Shown: positions 16,344 to 28,066, numbered from the stretch's first letter. The stretch: 64,000 nt of DNA from Deltaproteobacteria bacterium (GCA_016704445.1 JADJAE010000002.1:124001-188000); one strand, 5' to 3'. Made by a program: numbers and translations. Notes: generated from the sequence alone by a model not told the origin.

Positions 16344-17525
16344 ATGGATCCACTCCTGCCGAACCCTGGTGGTCAGCTCGCGTTGGACGAGATCGTCGGA
16401 CGTGAGCGCGAGATCAAGCGCTACTGGCGAGTGCTCGATCGACAGAGCCTCGTGCTCAGCGCCGAACGGCGAATCGGCAAGACCCAGCTCGTGAAGAAGA
16501 TGCACGGCATCCCGCGCGAGGGCTTCGTCACCGTGTACCAGGACCTCGAGCGGGTCCACACCCGGATGGAGCTGGTCGACAGCATCTACGAGGCCGCTCG
16601 CGACCACCTGAATGCCTCGGCGAAGGTGCGAGAAAATATCCTCTCCTTCTGGCAGGCGTACGTGCCGAAGAAGATCAGCGCGACCGAGCTCCCTGAAGCG
16701 AAGGCGCAGTGGAAGAACCACCTCTGCAAGGCGATCGACGCGGTCCTCGACGAGATCCCGGCCGACCACAAGCTGCTGCTGATCTGGGACGAGCTCCCGC
16801 TGATGGTCGACAACATCCAGAGGGGTGAAGGAGCCGACGCGGCGATCCAGCTCCTCGACCTGTTGCGGGCGCTGCGCGCGACGCGACCCCGGCTGCGCTT
16901 CATCTTCACTGGCTCCATCGGACTGCACCTCGTGCTTCGCGCGCTCCGCGCCGCGGGCAACGCCAACGCCCCCACGAACGACATGCTCTCCGAGACGGTT
17001 CCGCCAATGAGCGAGGCCGAGGCGACCGAGCTCGCGGAGCGTCTCCTCCTCTCGCTCCCCTTTCCTCCCAAGGACTTCCGCGAACTCGCCGCCACGCTCG
17101 TCGAGCGCGTGGAGGGCTTCCCCTACTACCTGCACCACACCGTCAACCGGCTCTCGTGGCTCGACCATCAGCCGGAGCCCTCAGACCTCGCCGACGCCAT
17201 CGACGGCCTGGTGCTCGCCGACGAAGACCCCGCGAACCTCGCGTACTATCGCGACCGCCTCGCGAAGCACTACAGCAGCGACGAGGCCCGGATCGCGCGG
17301 GCGGTCCTCAACGCGCTCTCGCACGAAGCGCAGCCCATGCCGTTCGAGGCGCTCTGCAATCTGGTGCGCCACGCGAGCCCCGAGGTTCAGGACACCGCCG
17401 TCGCCGACGTATGTGGCCTGCTTCGGCAGGACCACTACCTGACCCTGGAGGGTGGCGCGAGCAGTCCCCGCTACCGCTACCGTTGGGCGATCGTGAAGCG
17501 CTGGTGGGCGGCGACGCAGCGATGA
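16344..17525 (+). CDS. AAA/STAND-like P-loop ATPase, first gene of a second NTPase module
   Basis: 393 residues. It begins with an ATPase_2-like box (EIVGREREIKRYWRVL), then Walker A SAERRIGKTQLVKK (about 39-52), Walker B LLLIWDELPLMV (about 144-155), and a sensor-1 strand RFIFTGSIGLH (about 192). The C-terminal third is helical with a winged-helix-like end (EALCNLVRHASPEVQ). This is the archaeal-ATPase/ORC-like branch often used as a nucleotide switch in conflict systems. The next gene overlaps by 4 nt (ATGA), so the two products are made together. It is not a close copy of the ATPase at 8435, but the gene plan is the same. Confidence 0.7.
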   Translation: MDPLLPNPGGQLALDEIVGREREIKRYWRVLDRQSLVLSAERRIGKTQLVKKMHGIPREGFVTVYQDLERVHTRMELVDSIYEAARDHLNASAKVRENILSFWQAYVPKKISATELPEAKAQWKNHLCKAIDAVLDEIPADHKLLLIWDELPLMVDNIQRGEGADAAIQLLDLLRALRATRPRLRFIFTGSIGLHLVLRALRAAGNANAPTNDMLSETVPPMSEAEATELAERLLLSLPFPPKDFRELAATLVERVEGFPYYLHHTVNRLSWLDHQPEPSDLADAIDGLVLADEDPANLAYYRDRLAKHYSSDEARIARAVLNALSHEAQPMPFEALCNLVRHASPEVQDTAVADVCGLLRQDHYLTLEGGASSPRYRYRWAIVKRWWAATQR

Positions 17526-20425
17526 GCCGCGCACTCGTCACATCATCGCGCTACAGCCCAGGAAACCTCCCGGGCGATACGCTGCAGCGGCTGTTCGTGG
17601 CGCGCGGCACCCTGCTCGACGACGCGCTGCGCAGGATCGAGTCAGCGCTCAAGAAGGGCTCACAACAGTTCCTTCTCTTCGTCGGCCCCCGCGGCGCCGG
17701 CAAGACCCACCTGCTCGCGCTCCTGCGCCACCGCATCGACCACGACCCTCGTTTCGAGGAATCACGCGCGCGCCTTTGCGTGGCTCCGTTGAACGAGGAG
17801 GAGTGGGGCATCGCGTCGTACCTCGACCTCCTCGTGCGCATCCTCCAATCGATCGCCTCGCGCGAGGGCGGCGCCGCGTTCGAGGCCGAGATCCAGGGCA
17901 TCTACCGGGCCTTCGGTCAGGCGCAAGCCACGGTGATCCAGACCGCGGAGGAGCTGCTCACGCGGCGGGTCGGCAAGCGGACGTTGCTGCTGCTCTGCGA
18001 GAACCTCGACGAGATCCTCGATGGCCTCGGCGACGAGGGGCAGAAGCGGTGGCGCGCCTTCATCCAGCAGCGTCGCTACTGGAACATCGTGGCGACCTCA
18101 CCCTCCCTCTCCCGAGCGCTCCAGGACCGAGCGTTTCCCTTCTACAACTTCTTCAACGTGCGCCACCTCGACCGGCTCACGCTGGACGAGGCTTCAGAAC
18201 TCATCCGGCGCAAGGCAGAGGTCGACGGCAAGGCCGGTCTCGCGACGCTGCTCGACTCGCCCATGGGCAGAGCCCGGATGCGCGCGATCCACCACCTCGC
18301 GGGTGGCAACAGCCGGGTCTACGTGATCCTCGCGGACTTCCTCGACCAGGAGTCCCTGGATGCGCTCTGGCCGACGTTCCAGCGCACCATCGACGACCTC
18401 ACGCCCTACTACCAGGACCGCATGCGGCAGCTCGCGCCCGCGCAGCGCAAGATCGTCGAGTGCCTCTGCCTGGCGGGGCACCCGATCATCGTCAAGGAGA
18501 TCGCGGCGCGGTGCCTGATGACGCCGCAGACGGCCGCCAAGCAGCTCTCGGAGCTCGCCCGCCTGCGGTACGTGCTGCGCGAGCAGCACGGGCGCGAGAG
18601 CTGGTACGAGCTGGCCGAGCCGCTGATGCGCATCTGCATCGACGTGAAGGACAACCGCACGCGCCACCTGCGCACCTTCGTCGAGCTGATGCGTCGCTGG
18701 TTCAGCGCCGACGAGATGCGCGACCGGCTCGGTGTGATCGAGCGCGAGCCCGGGATGCGACGCCCCGTCGACCGGCTGCACCTCGAGGCAGCGCTGCGGG
18801 AGCACGCGGAGCGCGGGGGGGAGCCCTTCCTCGACGCGCTCGGCGAGGAGGTCGACGCGTCCGCCGAGCGCGGCGAATACCGGGCGGCGATCACCGCGTG
18901 CGAGCGGCTGGTGAAGGAGCGAGGACGGGCGACGGACTTCTGGCGATTGGCTCGGGTGCAGACTAAGTGCGCCGGGCTCGAGGCAGGACTGATGACTCTC
19001 CGAGCAGGGCTCGAGAAGCGTCCGGGGAATGGGTTTCTTACCGATCGTCTGCTTGAATACCTGCTCGATGGGGGACGCGCACAGGAGGCGCTCGGCTTGC
19101 TGGAGTCTCAAGCCTCCGACCGCAGCGAGAGTCTCTGGCGTGCTTCGCTACGATCGGAGATCTTGGGCGCCCTCGGCCGCCACATGGAGGCGTGTGAGAA
19201 CGACGAGCGCATCCTCGTCTCGCATCGCAAGAGCGATGTGAAGGAACTCGTCCAAGTCCTCCAGCGCCTGGGCAGGACCGACGAGGCACTCCAACGACTT
19301 GATCGAGCGCTGCAACGCAAGCCTGCCGATGAAGATCTTCTCGACACCCGGGGCTGGCTCCTGCTGAGCCTTCGACGCTACGAGGATGTGCTCGCCAATG
19401 AGGCGAGGTACACTGGAAACGGGTCTTACTATTCGTGTTCCCGGATGACGCGTGCACTGTGCGGGCTCGGCCGACACGATGAGGCTCTGCAGATCGTTGA
19501 CCACCAGCTCACAGGGTCTGCGAACGACGCTCGTTTGCACGAGGCTCGAGCGGACGTCTTGCTGGAGATGGGGCGTCCGGTCGACGCCCTGCAGTCCGCG
19601 CAGCGAGCGATCGAACTCGCACCCGCGAACGGCCTCGCTTGGTGGAGCAACGCCAAGATTCTCACTTCCCTGCACCAGTTCGAGGAGGCTGTGGAGGCGG
19701 TTATGCAAGCCGTTCGATTCGGGGTTTCGGCTCATGTGGTCGTCCCTCTCGTTTGGGACTTGCTCGATCACGCGAAGCCAGAAGGTGTGGTCTGCATCCT
19801 CGACGCGCTCGATGCCCGCTCTGGTTCGTCCGACGAGACGACGCTCCTACGCGCGCGTGCGCTCCTCGACCTCGGGCGCTTTCAGGACGCGTGGGCATCG
19901 CTCTCGACCCGCGGTCACGCCACCGATCGGGCGCGCCACCTGGCACGCCACCCTCGTCGCCGCGGAGGCCGCTGCCGCCTCGCCCGATGCGGCGCTGCGT
20001 CGACTGGAGAAGCTCCAGAAGACGGCCACCCTCGGCCAGGGCAACGACGTCACTGCGTGGCTCATCGCGAAGCTCCTCATCGTCACGGCGCGCGCGCACG
20101 GCGCCATGGCGCTCGCTGGCTTTCTCCCGCGGCTCCGCGCGTCGCTCTCGTCGCACCGCCTGGTCCCACTCCTCGCCGGAGGCGTCGTGGCGTTGCTCCA
20201 GGACCTCAACGCCCATCGCGACCGGATCACCGCCGAATGGGACCTCGCCCTCCCACGCGTCATGGAAGCTCTCGCCGACGTCGAGGACACCGAGCTCGCG
20301 CTCCAGATGCTCTCGGTGCTCGTGCGCCACGTTCGATCGGGCGACCCGACGGTGCTGCTGGAGCTTCCGCTCGAGACACGTCAGCTGCTCGCTCTCCCCG
20401 ATCAGAGCGCAGCTCCCAGGCGTGA
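17522..20425 (+). CDS. ATPase with winged helix and TPR repeats, partner of the ATPase above (frameshifted)
   Basis: Walker A LLFVGPRGAGKTHLL (about 51-65), Walker B TLLLLCENLDEIL (about 153-165) and sensor strand NIVATSPSL are clear. A winged helix follows (about 300-370, AARCLMTPQTAAKQLSELAR), and from about 450 TPR-like repeats run to the end. The reading frame shifts near 19908-19912: removing one C from ACCCGCGG continues the helical repeats (AVTPPIGRATWHATLV). A second shift near 20411-20419 would bring the frame to the stop at 20423-20425; without it the frame would read through the convergent aldehyde dehydrogenase. Total length is a multiple of three (967 aa after repair). With the overlapping upstream ATPase it forms a two-NTPase module; a sensor or effector role is inferred only from architecture. 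Confidence 0.65.
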   Translation: MSRALVTSSRYSPGNLPGDTLQRLFVARGTLLDDALRRIESALKKGSQQFLLFVGPRGAGKTHLLALLRHRIDHDPRFEESRARLCVAPLNEEEWGIASYLDLLVRILQSIASREGGAAFEAEIQGIYRAFGQAQATVIQTAEELLTRRVGKRTLLLLCENLDEILDGLGDEGQKRWRAFIQQRRYWNIVATSPSLSRALQDRAFPFYNFFNVRHLDRLTLDEASELIRRKAEVDGKAGLATLLDSPMGRARMRAIHHLAGGNSRVYVILADFLDQESLDALWPTFQRTIDDLTPYYQDRMRQLAPAQRKIVECLCLAGHPIIVKEIAARCLMTPQTAAKQLSELARLRYVLREQHGRESWYELAEPLMRICIDVKDNRTRHLRTFVELMRRWFSADEMRDRLGVIEREPGMRRPVDRLHLEAALREHAERGGEPFLDALGEEVDASAERGEYRAAITACERLVKERGRATDFWRLARVQTKCAGLEAGLMTLRAGLEKRPGNGFLTDRLLEYLLDGGRAQEALGLLESQASDRSESLWRASLRSEILGALGRHMEACENDERILVSHRKSDVKELVQVLQRLGRTDEALQRLDRALQRKPADEDLLDTRGWLLLSLRRYEDVLANEARYTGNGSYYSCSRMTRALCGLGRHDEALQIVDHQLTGSANDARLHEARADVLLEMGRPVDALQSAQRAIELAPANGLAWWSNAKILTSLHQFEEAVEAVMQAVRFGVSAHVVVPLVWDLLDHAKPEGVVCILDALDARSGSSDETTLLRARALLDLGRFQDAWASLSTRGHATDRARHLARHPRRRGGRCRLARCGAASTGEAPEDGHPRPGQRRHCVAHREAPHRHGARARRHGARWLSPAAPRVALVAPPGPTPRRRRRGVAPGPQRPSRPDHRRMGPRPPTRHGSSRRRRGHRARAPDALGARAPRSIGRPDGAAGASARDTSAARSPRSERSSQA

Positions 20426-20465
20426 GCGTGAGCGTGAACGCGAGCACCGGCAACGCCGACCGCCC

Positions 20466-21917
<1,452 letters not shown>

Positions 21918-22020
21918 CGCAGCCGCGGACCGTAGCCCACCCGCGGAGCCCACCACAACCCTGCACCACACCCGCAGCCGAACACCGGCATCCAATGGTG
22001 ATACCGTCTGGCCCGCCGCC

Positions 22021-22761
22021 ATGCGCCGTCTCCTCGCGCTCCTCCCGATCGCCCTCCTCGCCCTCCCTGCGTGCCGCTCGCGCAACCCGCAGCCCGCCCT
22101 CGGGGTCGTGGTCCCGCTGGTGCCGAACGCCGATCGCGCGTCGGCCCGACCGTCGGCCCCGACCTCCGACCGCCCCGAGGCGACGACCTTCTCGCTCATC
22201 CGCGACCGGCCGCCCCCCACCGGCGCCCTCGGGGTGACCTTCGGACAGACCGTGGCGGAGGTCACCGCCCTGCACCGCGCGGCCAACATCCCCTGCCGCC
22301 CCTCCGGCGAGTACCTCTTCTGCGAGGGCGCGCTCCAGCCCCTGCCCGTGCGCGTGCTGGTCACCTACGAGTTCTGCGGCGCGGCGCTCTGCTCCGTGGC
22401 CGTCGACGGCACCCGCTCGGACGACGAAGACCTGCTCATGCGCGAGTACGACAGCCTGCTGGACTTCGCTCGCCGCTCGCTGGGCGCGCCCATCAGCAGC
22501 GCGCGGCGCATCGGCCCCGGCTGCCGCGGCCACCTCCCGCTCTGCCTCACCTCGCGCCAGTCGCAGCTCAACGCCCGCTGGTCGTGGCCCGACGGGCCGC
22601 AGATCGAGCTCTCCGTCGACCAGCTCGAAGACGACGCCCTGCAAGCCCAGGCCGCCATCACCTGGCTCTCCACCGAGCGGGTGCACCGCCCCGCGCCCGA
22701 CCCGGTGCGGGACGCCTCCGTCGACGCCGCCGCCCGCCCGGACGCCGCCGCCCTTCCATGA
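22021..22761 (+). CDS. Predicted lipoprotein, unknown function
   Basis: 246 residues with a lipoprotein signal (LLALPAC, Cys about 18). A disordered Pro/Ser/Arg stretch follows, then a compact domain with several cysteines (NIPCRPSGEYLFCEG, YEFCGAALCSVAVDG, GPGCRGHLPLCLTS) that are probably disulfide-bonded outside the cytoplasm. Family not recognised. Its stop overlaps the start of the next gene (ATGA), so the pair probably acts together at the cell envelope. TACCGT lies 13 nt upstream of the ATG. Confidence 0.7.
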   Translation: MRRLLALLPIALLALPACRSRNPQPALGVVVPLVPNADRASARPSAPTSDRPEATTFSLIRDRPPPTGALGVTFGQTVAEVTALHRAANIPCRPSGEYLFCEGALQPLPVRVLVTYEFCGAALCSVAVDGTRSDDEDLLMREYDSLLDFARRSLGAPISSARRIGPGCRGHLPLCLTSRQSQLNARWSWPDGPQIELSVDQLEDDALQAQAAITWLSTERVHRPAPDPVRDASVDAAARPDAAALP

Positions 22762-25728
22762 CGGGCCGTGGCGCACTCGCGCTGGCTCTAGGCCTCGCCC
22801 TCGCCTCGCCCCCGGCGCTCGCCCAGCAGGACCCGCGCCTGCAATGGCGCACCCTGGAGACCCCCCATTTCCGCATCCATTTCTATCAGGCGATGGAGCC
22901 CCTCGCCCGCCGCGTCGCGGTGATCGCGGAGCACACCGTCGAGCGCCTCGCGACGCCGCTCGGGTGGCGCCAGAGCCAGGTCACGCAGATCGTGCTCCGC
23001 GACAGCACCGACGACGCCAACGGCAGCGCCACGGCCATTCCCCTCAACACCCTCCAGCTCTTCGTCACCGCCCCGGAAGACCTCTCGGTGCTGGAGCAAT
23101 ACGACGACTGGCTGGAGAACCTCGTCATTCACGAGTACGCGCACATCCTCCACACCGATCACATCACGGGCGTGCCCGCGATCGTCAACGCCATCATCGG
23201 CAAGCAGTGGGCGCCCAACCAGGTTCAGCCGCGCTTCATCCTCGAAGGCCTCGCGGTCTTCCAGGAGAGCCTTCACACCCGCGGCGGACGGCTGCGCTCC
23301 GCCACCTGGGACTCGTACCTCCGCGCCGACGCGCTCGCGGGAAACTTCCAGACCCTCGACCAGCTCACCGTAGGGCCCAACCGCTGGCCGCACGGCAACC
23401 TCTGGTACCTCTACGGCTCCTACCTCATGCGCTACGTGGTCGAGCGCTACGGGGCAGAGACCCTCAGCGCGCTCAGCCGCGAGTACGGATCGATGGCCGC
23501 CCCATGGCAGTTGAACCGCGCGATCAGGAGGGTGACTGGCGCCACCTGGGAGGAGATCTATGAAGACTTCCAGCGCGACACGGTGGCCCGCTACACCCGA
23601 CAGCGCGACGCCCTGGTGGCCAACGTCCTCGAAGAGGGAACCGCCCTCACGGCGCAGGGCGAGTATGTCCGCAACCCGCGCTTTCTCCCTGATGGGACGC
23701 TCGTCTATGAAAGCTCCGATGGCCAGTCGGTCTCCCGGCTGAGGGCCCTCGACGCGAGCGTCTTCCGATCACCGCCGGGCGCTCTCCCCACCCCGACGGA
23801 CCTCAACCGCCTGGCCGGCCCATCGGGCTTCTCTCCGTGGGGCGATGACGCGCTGCTGGTCTCCGACTCGGACGTCTACCGCCACCTGTATTTCTATCAC
23901 GACCTGCGCCGTTGGAGCCTCGCGCGCGACGACGACCGCTCGCTCTCGGTCACCGAAGACGACCGGCTCACCGAAGGCTGGAGAGCGCAGCAGCCCGACG
24001 TGCACCCCGACGGCGACCACGCGGTCTTCACGGTAAACCACCGCGGAACCACCCGCCTCGTGGAGATGTCCCTCACCGACCGCCGACCGAGCGCGCTGCT
24101 CAACCCCAGAGCCTACGAGCAGGTCTTCGCCCCTCGCTACAGCCCCGACGGACGCACCGTGGCCTTCTCGTTCTGGCGCCGCGGCGGCTACCGCGACCTC
24201 TGGACCATCGACCGCGCCACGCGCGCCCTCACGCAGCACACCCACGACCGCGCGCTCGACACATCGCCTTCGTACAGCCCTGACGGGCGCTGGCTCCTGT
24301 GGTCCTCCGATCGCACCGGCATCGCCAACCTCTATGCGATGGAGGTCGCCACCGGGCGGGTGCGCCAGGTGACCAACACCGTCCTCGGCGCGTGGCAGCC
24401 CAACGTCAGCCCCGACGGCCGCACGCTCATCTATCTGGGCTACTCGCACCGCGGCTACGACCTCTTCCGACTCCCCTTCGACCCTGCCCGCTGGCGCGAT
24501 CCGGAGGTCGTCACGCAAGACCCCTTCGGCCGCGACCGCGACCGCGACCCGCACCCGGCCGAGGACGCCGCTCCCGACTTCCCCACCCGGCTCACGGCAT
24601 ACGACCCGTGGCCCACGCTGCGCCCCCGGACGTGGTCCGCCGAGCTCACCACCGACGGCTTCGGACCACAGCTCGCGGTGCGCACGGAGTCTACCGACAT
24701 CGTCGGACGCCACGCCTGGAGCGCCCGCGTGGGCGTCGGCCTCGTGCGCGGCGACCCCCTCGTCGACCTCGGATACGTCTACCGAGGAGCGCGCCCTACG
24801 CTGCGCCTGCGGCTCTATCGATCCGTCGACGCGGGCGGCGGATATCGCATCGGGAGCCGCAACCCCACCTGGGCCGCGGAGCGCATCGGGGGCGAGAGCG
24901 AGCTCTCCATCGGCTTTCCCAGCCGCTTCGACACGCACGTCCTCTCCATGACCTACGACGCCCAGTGGGTGCGCGCCTTCGGCGGCCTCCCGGAGCTCGC
25001 CCGCAACATCGACCCGAGCAGCCCCGGGGCCGGTGTTTCCTTTCGAGGGCTGGCTCGCGGGGCTGCGCTTCACCTGGAGCTGGTCGAACGCGCAGCGCTT
25101 CGCCTACTCCATCAGCAACCAGCGGGGCGTCTCGGCCTTCGCGTCGGTGCGCGTGCTCGACGACCTCATAGGCAGCAGCGTCGGCGGCATCGAGGCCTCC
25201 GCGGCGGTGTCGGGATACATCCCCATGCCCTGGGGACAGGACCGCCGAAGGCACATCCTCGCGCTGCACGCCGGCGCGGGCATTGGCACCAACGACCGCG
25301 GCGAGCGTGGCGTCTTCGCCATCGGGGGCTTTCCCCCCTTCTCCGCACAGAACTGGATCGACGCCTTCCGCTATGGCGTGCAGGCGGGCGGCGTCGCGCT
25401 CCGGGGATATCCCCCCTTCGTGCGCGGCGGGAGCCAGTTTCAGCTCGCCAACGCGGAGTACCGCTTCCCCATCTGGCAGACGCAGCGCGGGGTCTCCACG
25501 CTGCCGATCTTCCTGCAGCGCATCTCAGGGGACGTCTTCGTCGACGCGGGCAACGCGAACTTCGGCCGCTTCGACCCGAGCGCCGTCCTGGTGGGCGCCG
25601 GGGCCGAGCTGCTGATCGACATCGTGGCGGGCTACATCATCCCGTTCTCCGCGCGCATCGGGTACGCGCGGGGCTTCATGGCCGAAGGGGATGATCAGGT
25701 GTACGGGCTGTTCAGCTCGCCCTTCTAG
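22758..25728 (+). CDS. Secreted gluzincin-like peptidase with TolB-type propeller and C-terminal beta-barrel (frameshifted)
   Basis: About 989 residues after repair. A signal peptide ends near ALAQQ (about 23). The peptidase-MA-like domain has HEYAH (about 125-129) and a downstream Glu in FILEGLAVF (about 160-168), the HExxH...E pattern of zinc gluzincins. Residues about 300-610 hold TolB/WD40-like blades with repeated SPDGR motifs (YSPDGRTVAF, YSPDGRWLLW, VSPDGRTLIY). The last 370 residues look like an Omp85/BamA-type outer-membrane barrel, ending in Phe. A one-base frameshift lies in GCCCCGGGGC (25021-25030); reading P-G-P-V-F-P-F across it restores the barrel. An outer-membrane anchored peptidase is the simplest inference. 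Translationally coupled to the upstream lipoprotein. Confidence 0.75.
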
Positions 25729-26348
25729 GGAGAGGGCGTGGCGATCTCGAGGTTGCGGAACGCGAACACCGTCGCGCTCTCGCTCTCCGCGCTGCCGCCC
25801 TGCGCCTGGAGCGCGATGTGGCCTGCGCCGAAGGTGTCGTCCTTCACGGTGATGAGCCGCACGTCGTTGGCGTAAAGGATGATCTCCGAGCCGGTGGCCA
25901 CGACGCGCAGCCGGTTCTCCTCGCCGACGCCGGCCTTGAGGGCCTCGTGGCGGGTCCAGTCGATGAGCGCGGTGCTGGTGTTGGCGACGCGGCGGGTGAG
26001 CCGGTAGTACCCCTCGCCGTCGATGAAGACCCGGTAGTTGTCCTTGTCGCTCTTCGCCCGGAAGCTGATGCCCGCGTAGCTCTGGGTGGGCTCCTGCGCG
26101 CTGAGCAGGGCGACGGTGACGCTCACAGAGAAGTCCGCGAACTGCTGCTTCTCATACCAGTAGGCCGCCACGGAGGTCTCGCCGCCGGGCAGCGTGACCA
26201 CCAGCCCGGGCGCGTCGAAGCGCAGCGGCGGCGTGCGGGAGGTCGCCGCGAAGGACCACCCCGCGGGCTCGGCCTTGAAGGCCTCTTCCAGCACCGTGGG
26301 CCACGCGACCGCGTCGTTCGTCGCCCCGTTCTCCACCGAATCGCTCAT
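25725..26348 (-). CDS. Concanavalin-like (DUF1080/LamG-type) beta-sandwich protein
   Basis: 207 residues, no signal peptide. The pattern of strands (FADFSVSVTVALL, YAGISFRAKSDKDNYRVFIDG, RLRVVATGSEIILYANDVRL, GHIALQAQGG, VFAFRNLEI) is that of the jelly-roll fold of DUF1080 (3-keto-disaccharide hydrolase-like) and LamG domains. Activity unknown; catalytic residues cannot be named. A good Shine-Dalgarno (AAAGGAAG on the minus strand) precedes the ATG. It converges with the peptidase gene, overlapping its end by 4 nt. Confidence 0.6.
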   Translation of the reverse strand: MSDSVENGATNDAVAWPTVLEEAFKAEPAGWSFAATSRTPPLRFDAPGLVVTLPGGETSVAAYWYEKQQFADFSVSVTVALLSAQEPTQSYAGISFRAKSDKDNYRVFIDGEGYYRLTRRVANTSTALIDWTRHEALKAGVGEENRLRVVATGSEIILYANDVRLITVKDDTFGAGHIALQAQGGSAESESATVFAFRNLEIATPSP

Positions 26349-26703
26349 GCGTCCGCTTCCTTTCGCGTCTCTGTCGAAGGCCCCGTACGGCTTCCGGCGC
26401 CGCAGGCCCGCGGGAGGATACCCCAACCCCGTCCCTCGTTGAAGCGCCCAGAGGAGCCCCGAAGAAAAGTTCTCCGGAGCTCCGGGGCTCCCCCGGGGGG
26501 TGCAGGCCCCCGGCGGGCCGACGGCGACCTCAGGGGTGCGAGGGCCATCCAACAACGGTGAACAAGGACATTCCGTGCATGGTGCGAAGCGCCACGGGTG
26601 CCGTTGCCGGGTATCGCGACCATTCAAAGTCGATCAGCACCTGTCAATGCACCTTGACTTGATTGTTGGTTGCGGGGAGTGTCCAGCGTTGAGAGGTGAT
26701 CCC
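26349..26703. promoter_or_regulatory. 355-nt intergenic region with hairpin and GTCAA-N6-TTGAC inverted repeat
   Basis: No gene is supported here. A 9-bp stem (GGAGCCCCG 26453-26461 with CGGGGCTCC 26483-26491) could form a hairpin. Nearer the AT-hook gene, GTCAA-N6-TTGAC (26643-26658) is an inverted repeat placed like an operator, its right half being also a -35-like TTGACT. GAGAGGTGAT (26691-26700) is a near-perfect Shine-Dalgarno for ATG 26704. The stretch 26600-26680 is less GC-rich than its surroundings. Confidence 0.4.
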
Positions 26704-27198
26704 ATGGCCGATATGCAAACCGACATCAATCGCATCCTCACTGACTTCGCCGCGCAGCTCCTGAAGGTGTTCCGCGAGGCCGTGGTGACCAGCCTCGGCG
26801 GTGGCGCACCGGCCGGCCGATCGCTCCCTGCCTCCGCCCCGAAGCGCCGCGGGCGCCCCCCGAAGGCCGCCGCTGCCGCCCCCGCCGCAGCCCGCAAGAA
26901 GACCAGCAAGCGTGGTCCGAAGAGCACCCCCAAGGAGGTCGAGGCGCTTCAGGTGCAGATCCTCGACGCCCTCAAGGGTGGCGCGAAGATGTCCTCCTCC
27001 GAGATGGTCAAGGCGTTGAAGGTTGACCCGGGTCCCTTCCAGTACGCCCTCGGCAAGCTGAAGAGCAGCAGCCAGGTGTCGCAGATCGGCGAGCGCCGCA
27101 TGGCGAAGTACTCCCTCGGCGGCGGCTCGAAGAAGGCCGCCAAGGGCGCCCGCAAGAAGCCGAAGGGCTCGGACGCCGGCGGCGACGACCAGGGCTGA
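26704..27198 (+). CDS. AT-hook DNA-binding protein with winged-helix-like core
   Basis: 164 residues. A helical N-terminus precedes a canonical AT-hook KRRGRPPK (about 48-55) in an Ala/Lys/Pro-rich linker, then a compact helical domain (about 77-135: EVEALQVQILDALKGG, MSSSEMVKALKVDPG, FQYALGKLKSSSQV) that looks like a winged helix, and a basic Lys-rich tail. The plan recalls small nucleoid-associated proteins of myxobacteria. It probably binds the minor groove of AT-rich DNA and acts in chromosome architecture or transcription. The strong ribosome binding site suggests high expression. Confidence 0.75.
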   Translation: MADMQTDINRILTDFAAQLLKVFREAVVTSLGGGAPAGRSLPASAPKRRGRPPKAAAAAPAAARKKTSKRGPKSTPKEVEALQVQILDALKGGAKMSSSEMVKALKVDPGPFQYALGKLKSSSQVSQIGERRMAKYSLGGGSKKAAKGARKKPKGSDAGGDDQG

Positions 27199-27214
27199 TC
27201 GAGCCTTCCTCGCC

Positions 27215-28066
27215 TTATCCCTTCACGCTCCCCGCGGTGAGCCCGCCTACCAGGTGGCGCTGCACCGCATAGAACACCGCCATCACCGGAACGCTCACGA
27301 CCATCGCGCCCGCCGCGAAGCGCCCCCAGGCGGCGTCGTGTTCGCCCACGTAGCGCTGCAGCGCCACCGGGAGCGTGAAGGCGTCTTCATGGGAGAGGAA
27401 GGTCGCCGCGAGGATGAACTCGTTCCACGCGGACATGAAGGCGAAGAGGCAGGTGACGGCGATGGCGGGGCGCGCGGCCGGGAGCACCACCTTGAAGAAG
27501 GCCTGCCAGCGCGTGGCGCCATCGACCATGGCGGCCTCCTCGAGCTCGCGCGGAATCGCCTCGAAGGCCCCGCGCAATTGGAACATCGCGAAGGGCAGCG
27601 CCGTGGTCGCATAGACCAGCACCAGCCCGGCGCGCGTGTCGAGCAGCCGCAGCCCATCGAGGATCACATACAGCGGCACCGCGGTCGCCACGCCAGGGAA
27701 CATCTGCGTGGCCAGGAGCACCCTCATGCCCGCGCGGTCGCCCACGAAGCGCATTCGGGCCATGGCATATGCCGCGGGCGTGGCCAGGGCGACGGAGGTC
27801 ACCGCGGTGGCGACGGCGACAAACACCGAGTTGAAGAGCTGCCGTCCGAAGAGCCATCGGCCCGCGGCGTCGTGGTGGAGGGTGACCGCGCGGAAGTTGT
27901 CGAGAGAGAACGCCTCGGGCCAGGGGAGCGCGCGAGGGGAGGGCGTGCCGCTGGGGGAGAGCGCGAGGGTGACCACCCAGAGCACGGGGTAGAGCGCGAA
28001 GGCCACCGCGGTGAGGAGCGCGGCGTGCACCAGGAGCTCGATCCACCATGGAGTGCGGCGGCTCAT
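27215..28066 (-). CDS. Carbohydrate ABC transporter permease, MalG-type
   Basis: 283 residues with about six membrane helices, beginning with a basic N-terminus and first helix (LLVHAALLTAVAFALYPVLW). The EAA loop that contacts the ATPase is present: EEAAMVDGATRWQAFFKVVLP (first 20 residues at about 187-206). It is the second permease of a maltose/oligosaccharide-type importer. Start ATG overlaps the stop of the fused binding-protein/permease gene (ATGA). The operon order on the minus strand is ATPase, MalE-MalF fusion, MalG. Confidence 0.9.
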   Translation of the reverse strand: MSRRTPWWIELLVHAALLTAVAFALYPVLWVVTLALSPSGTPSPRALPWPEAFSLDNFRAVTLHHDAAGRWLFGRQLFNSVFVAVATAVTSVALATPAAYAMARMRFVGDRAGMRVLLATQMFPGVATAVPLYVILDGLRLLDTRAGLVLVYATTALPFAMFQLRGAFEAIPRELEEAAMVDGATRWQAFFKVVLPAARPAIAVTCLFAFMSAWNEFILAATFLSHEDAFTLPVALQRYVGEHDAAWGRFAAGAMVVSVPVMAVFYAVQRHLVGGLTAGSVKG

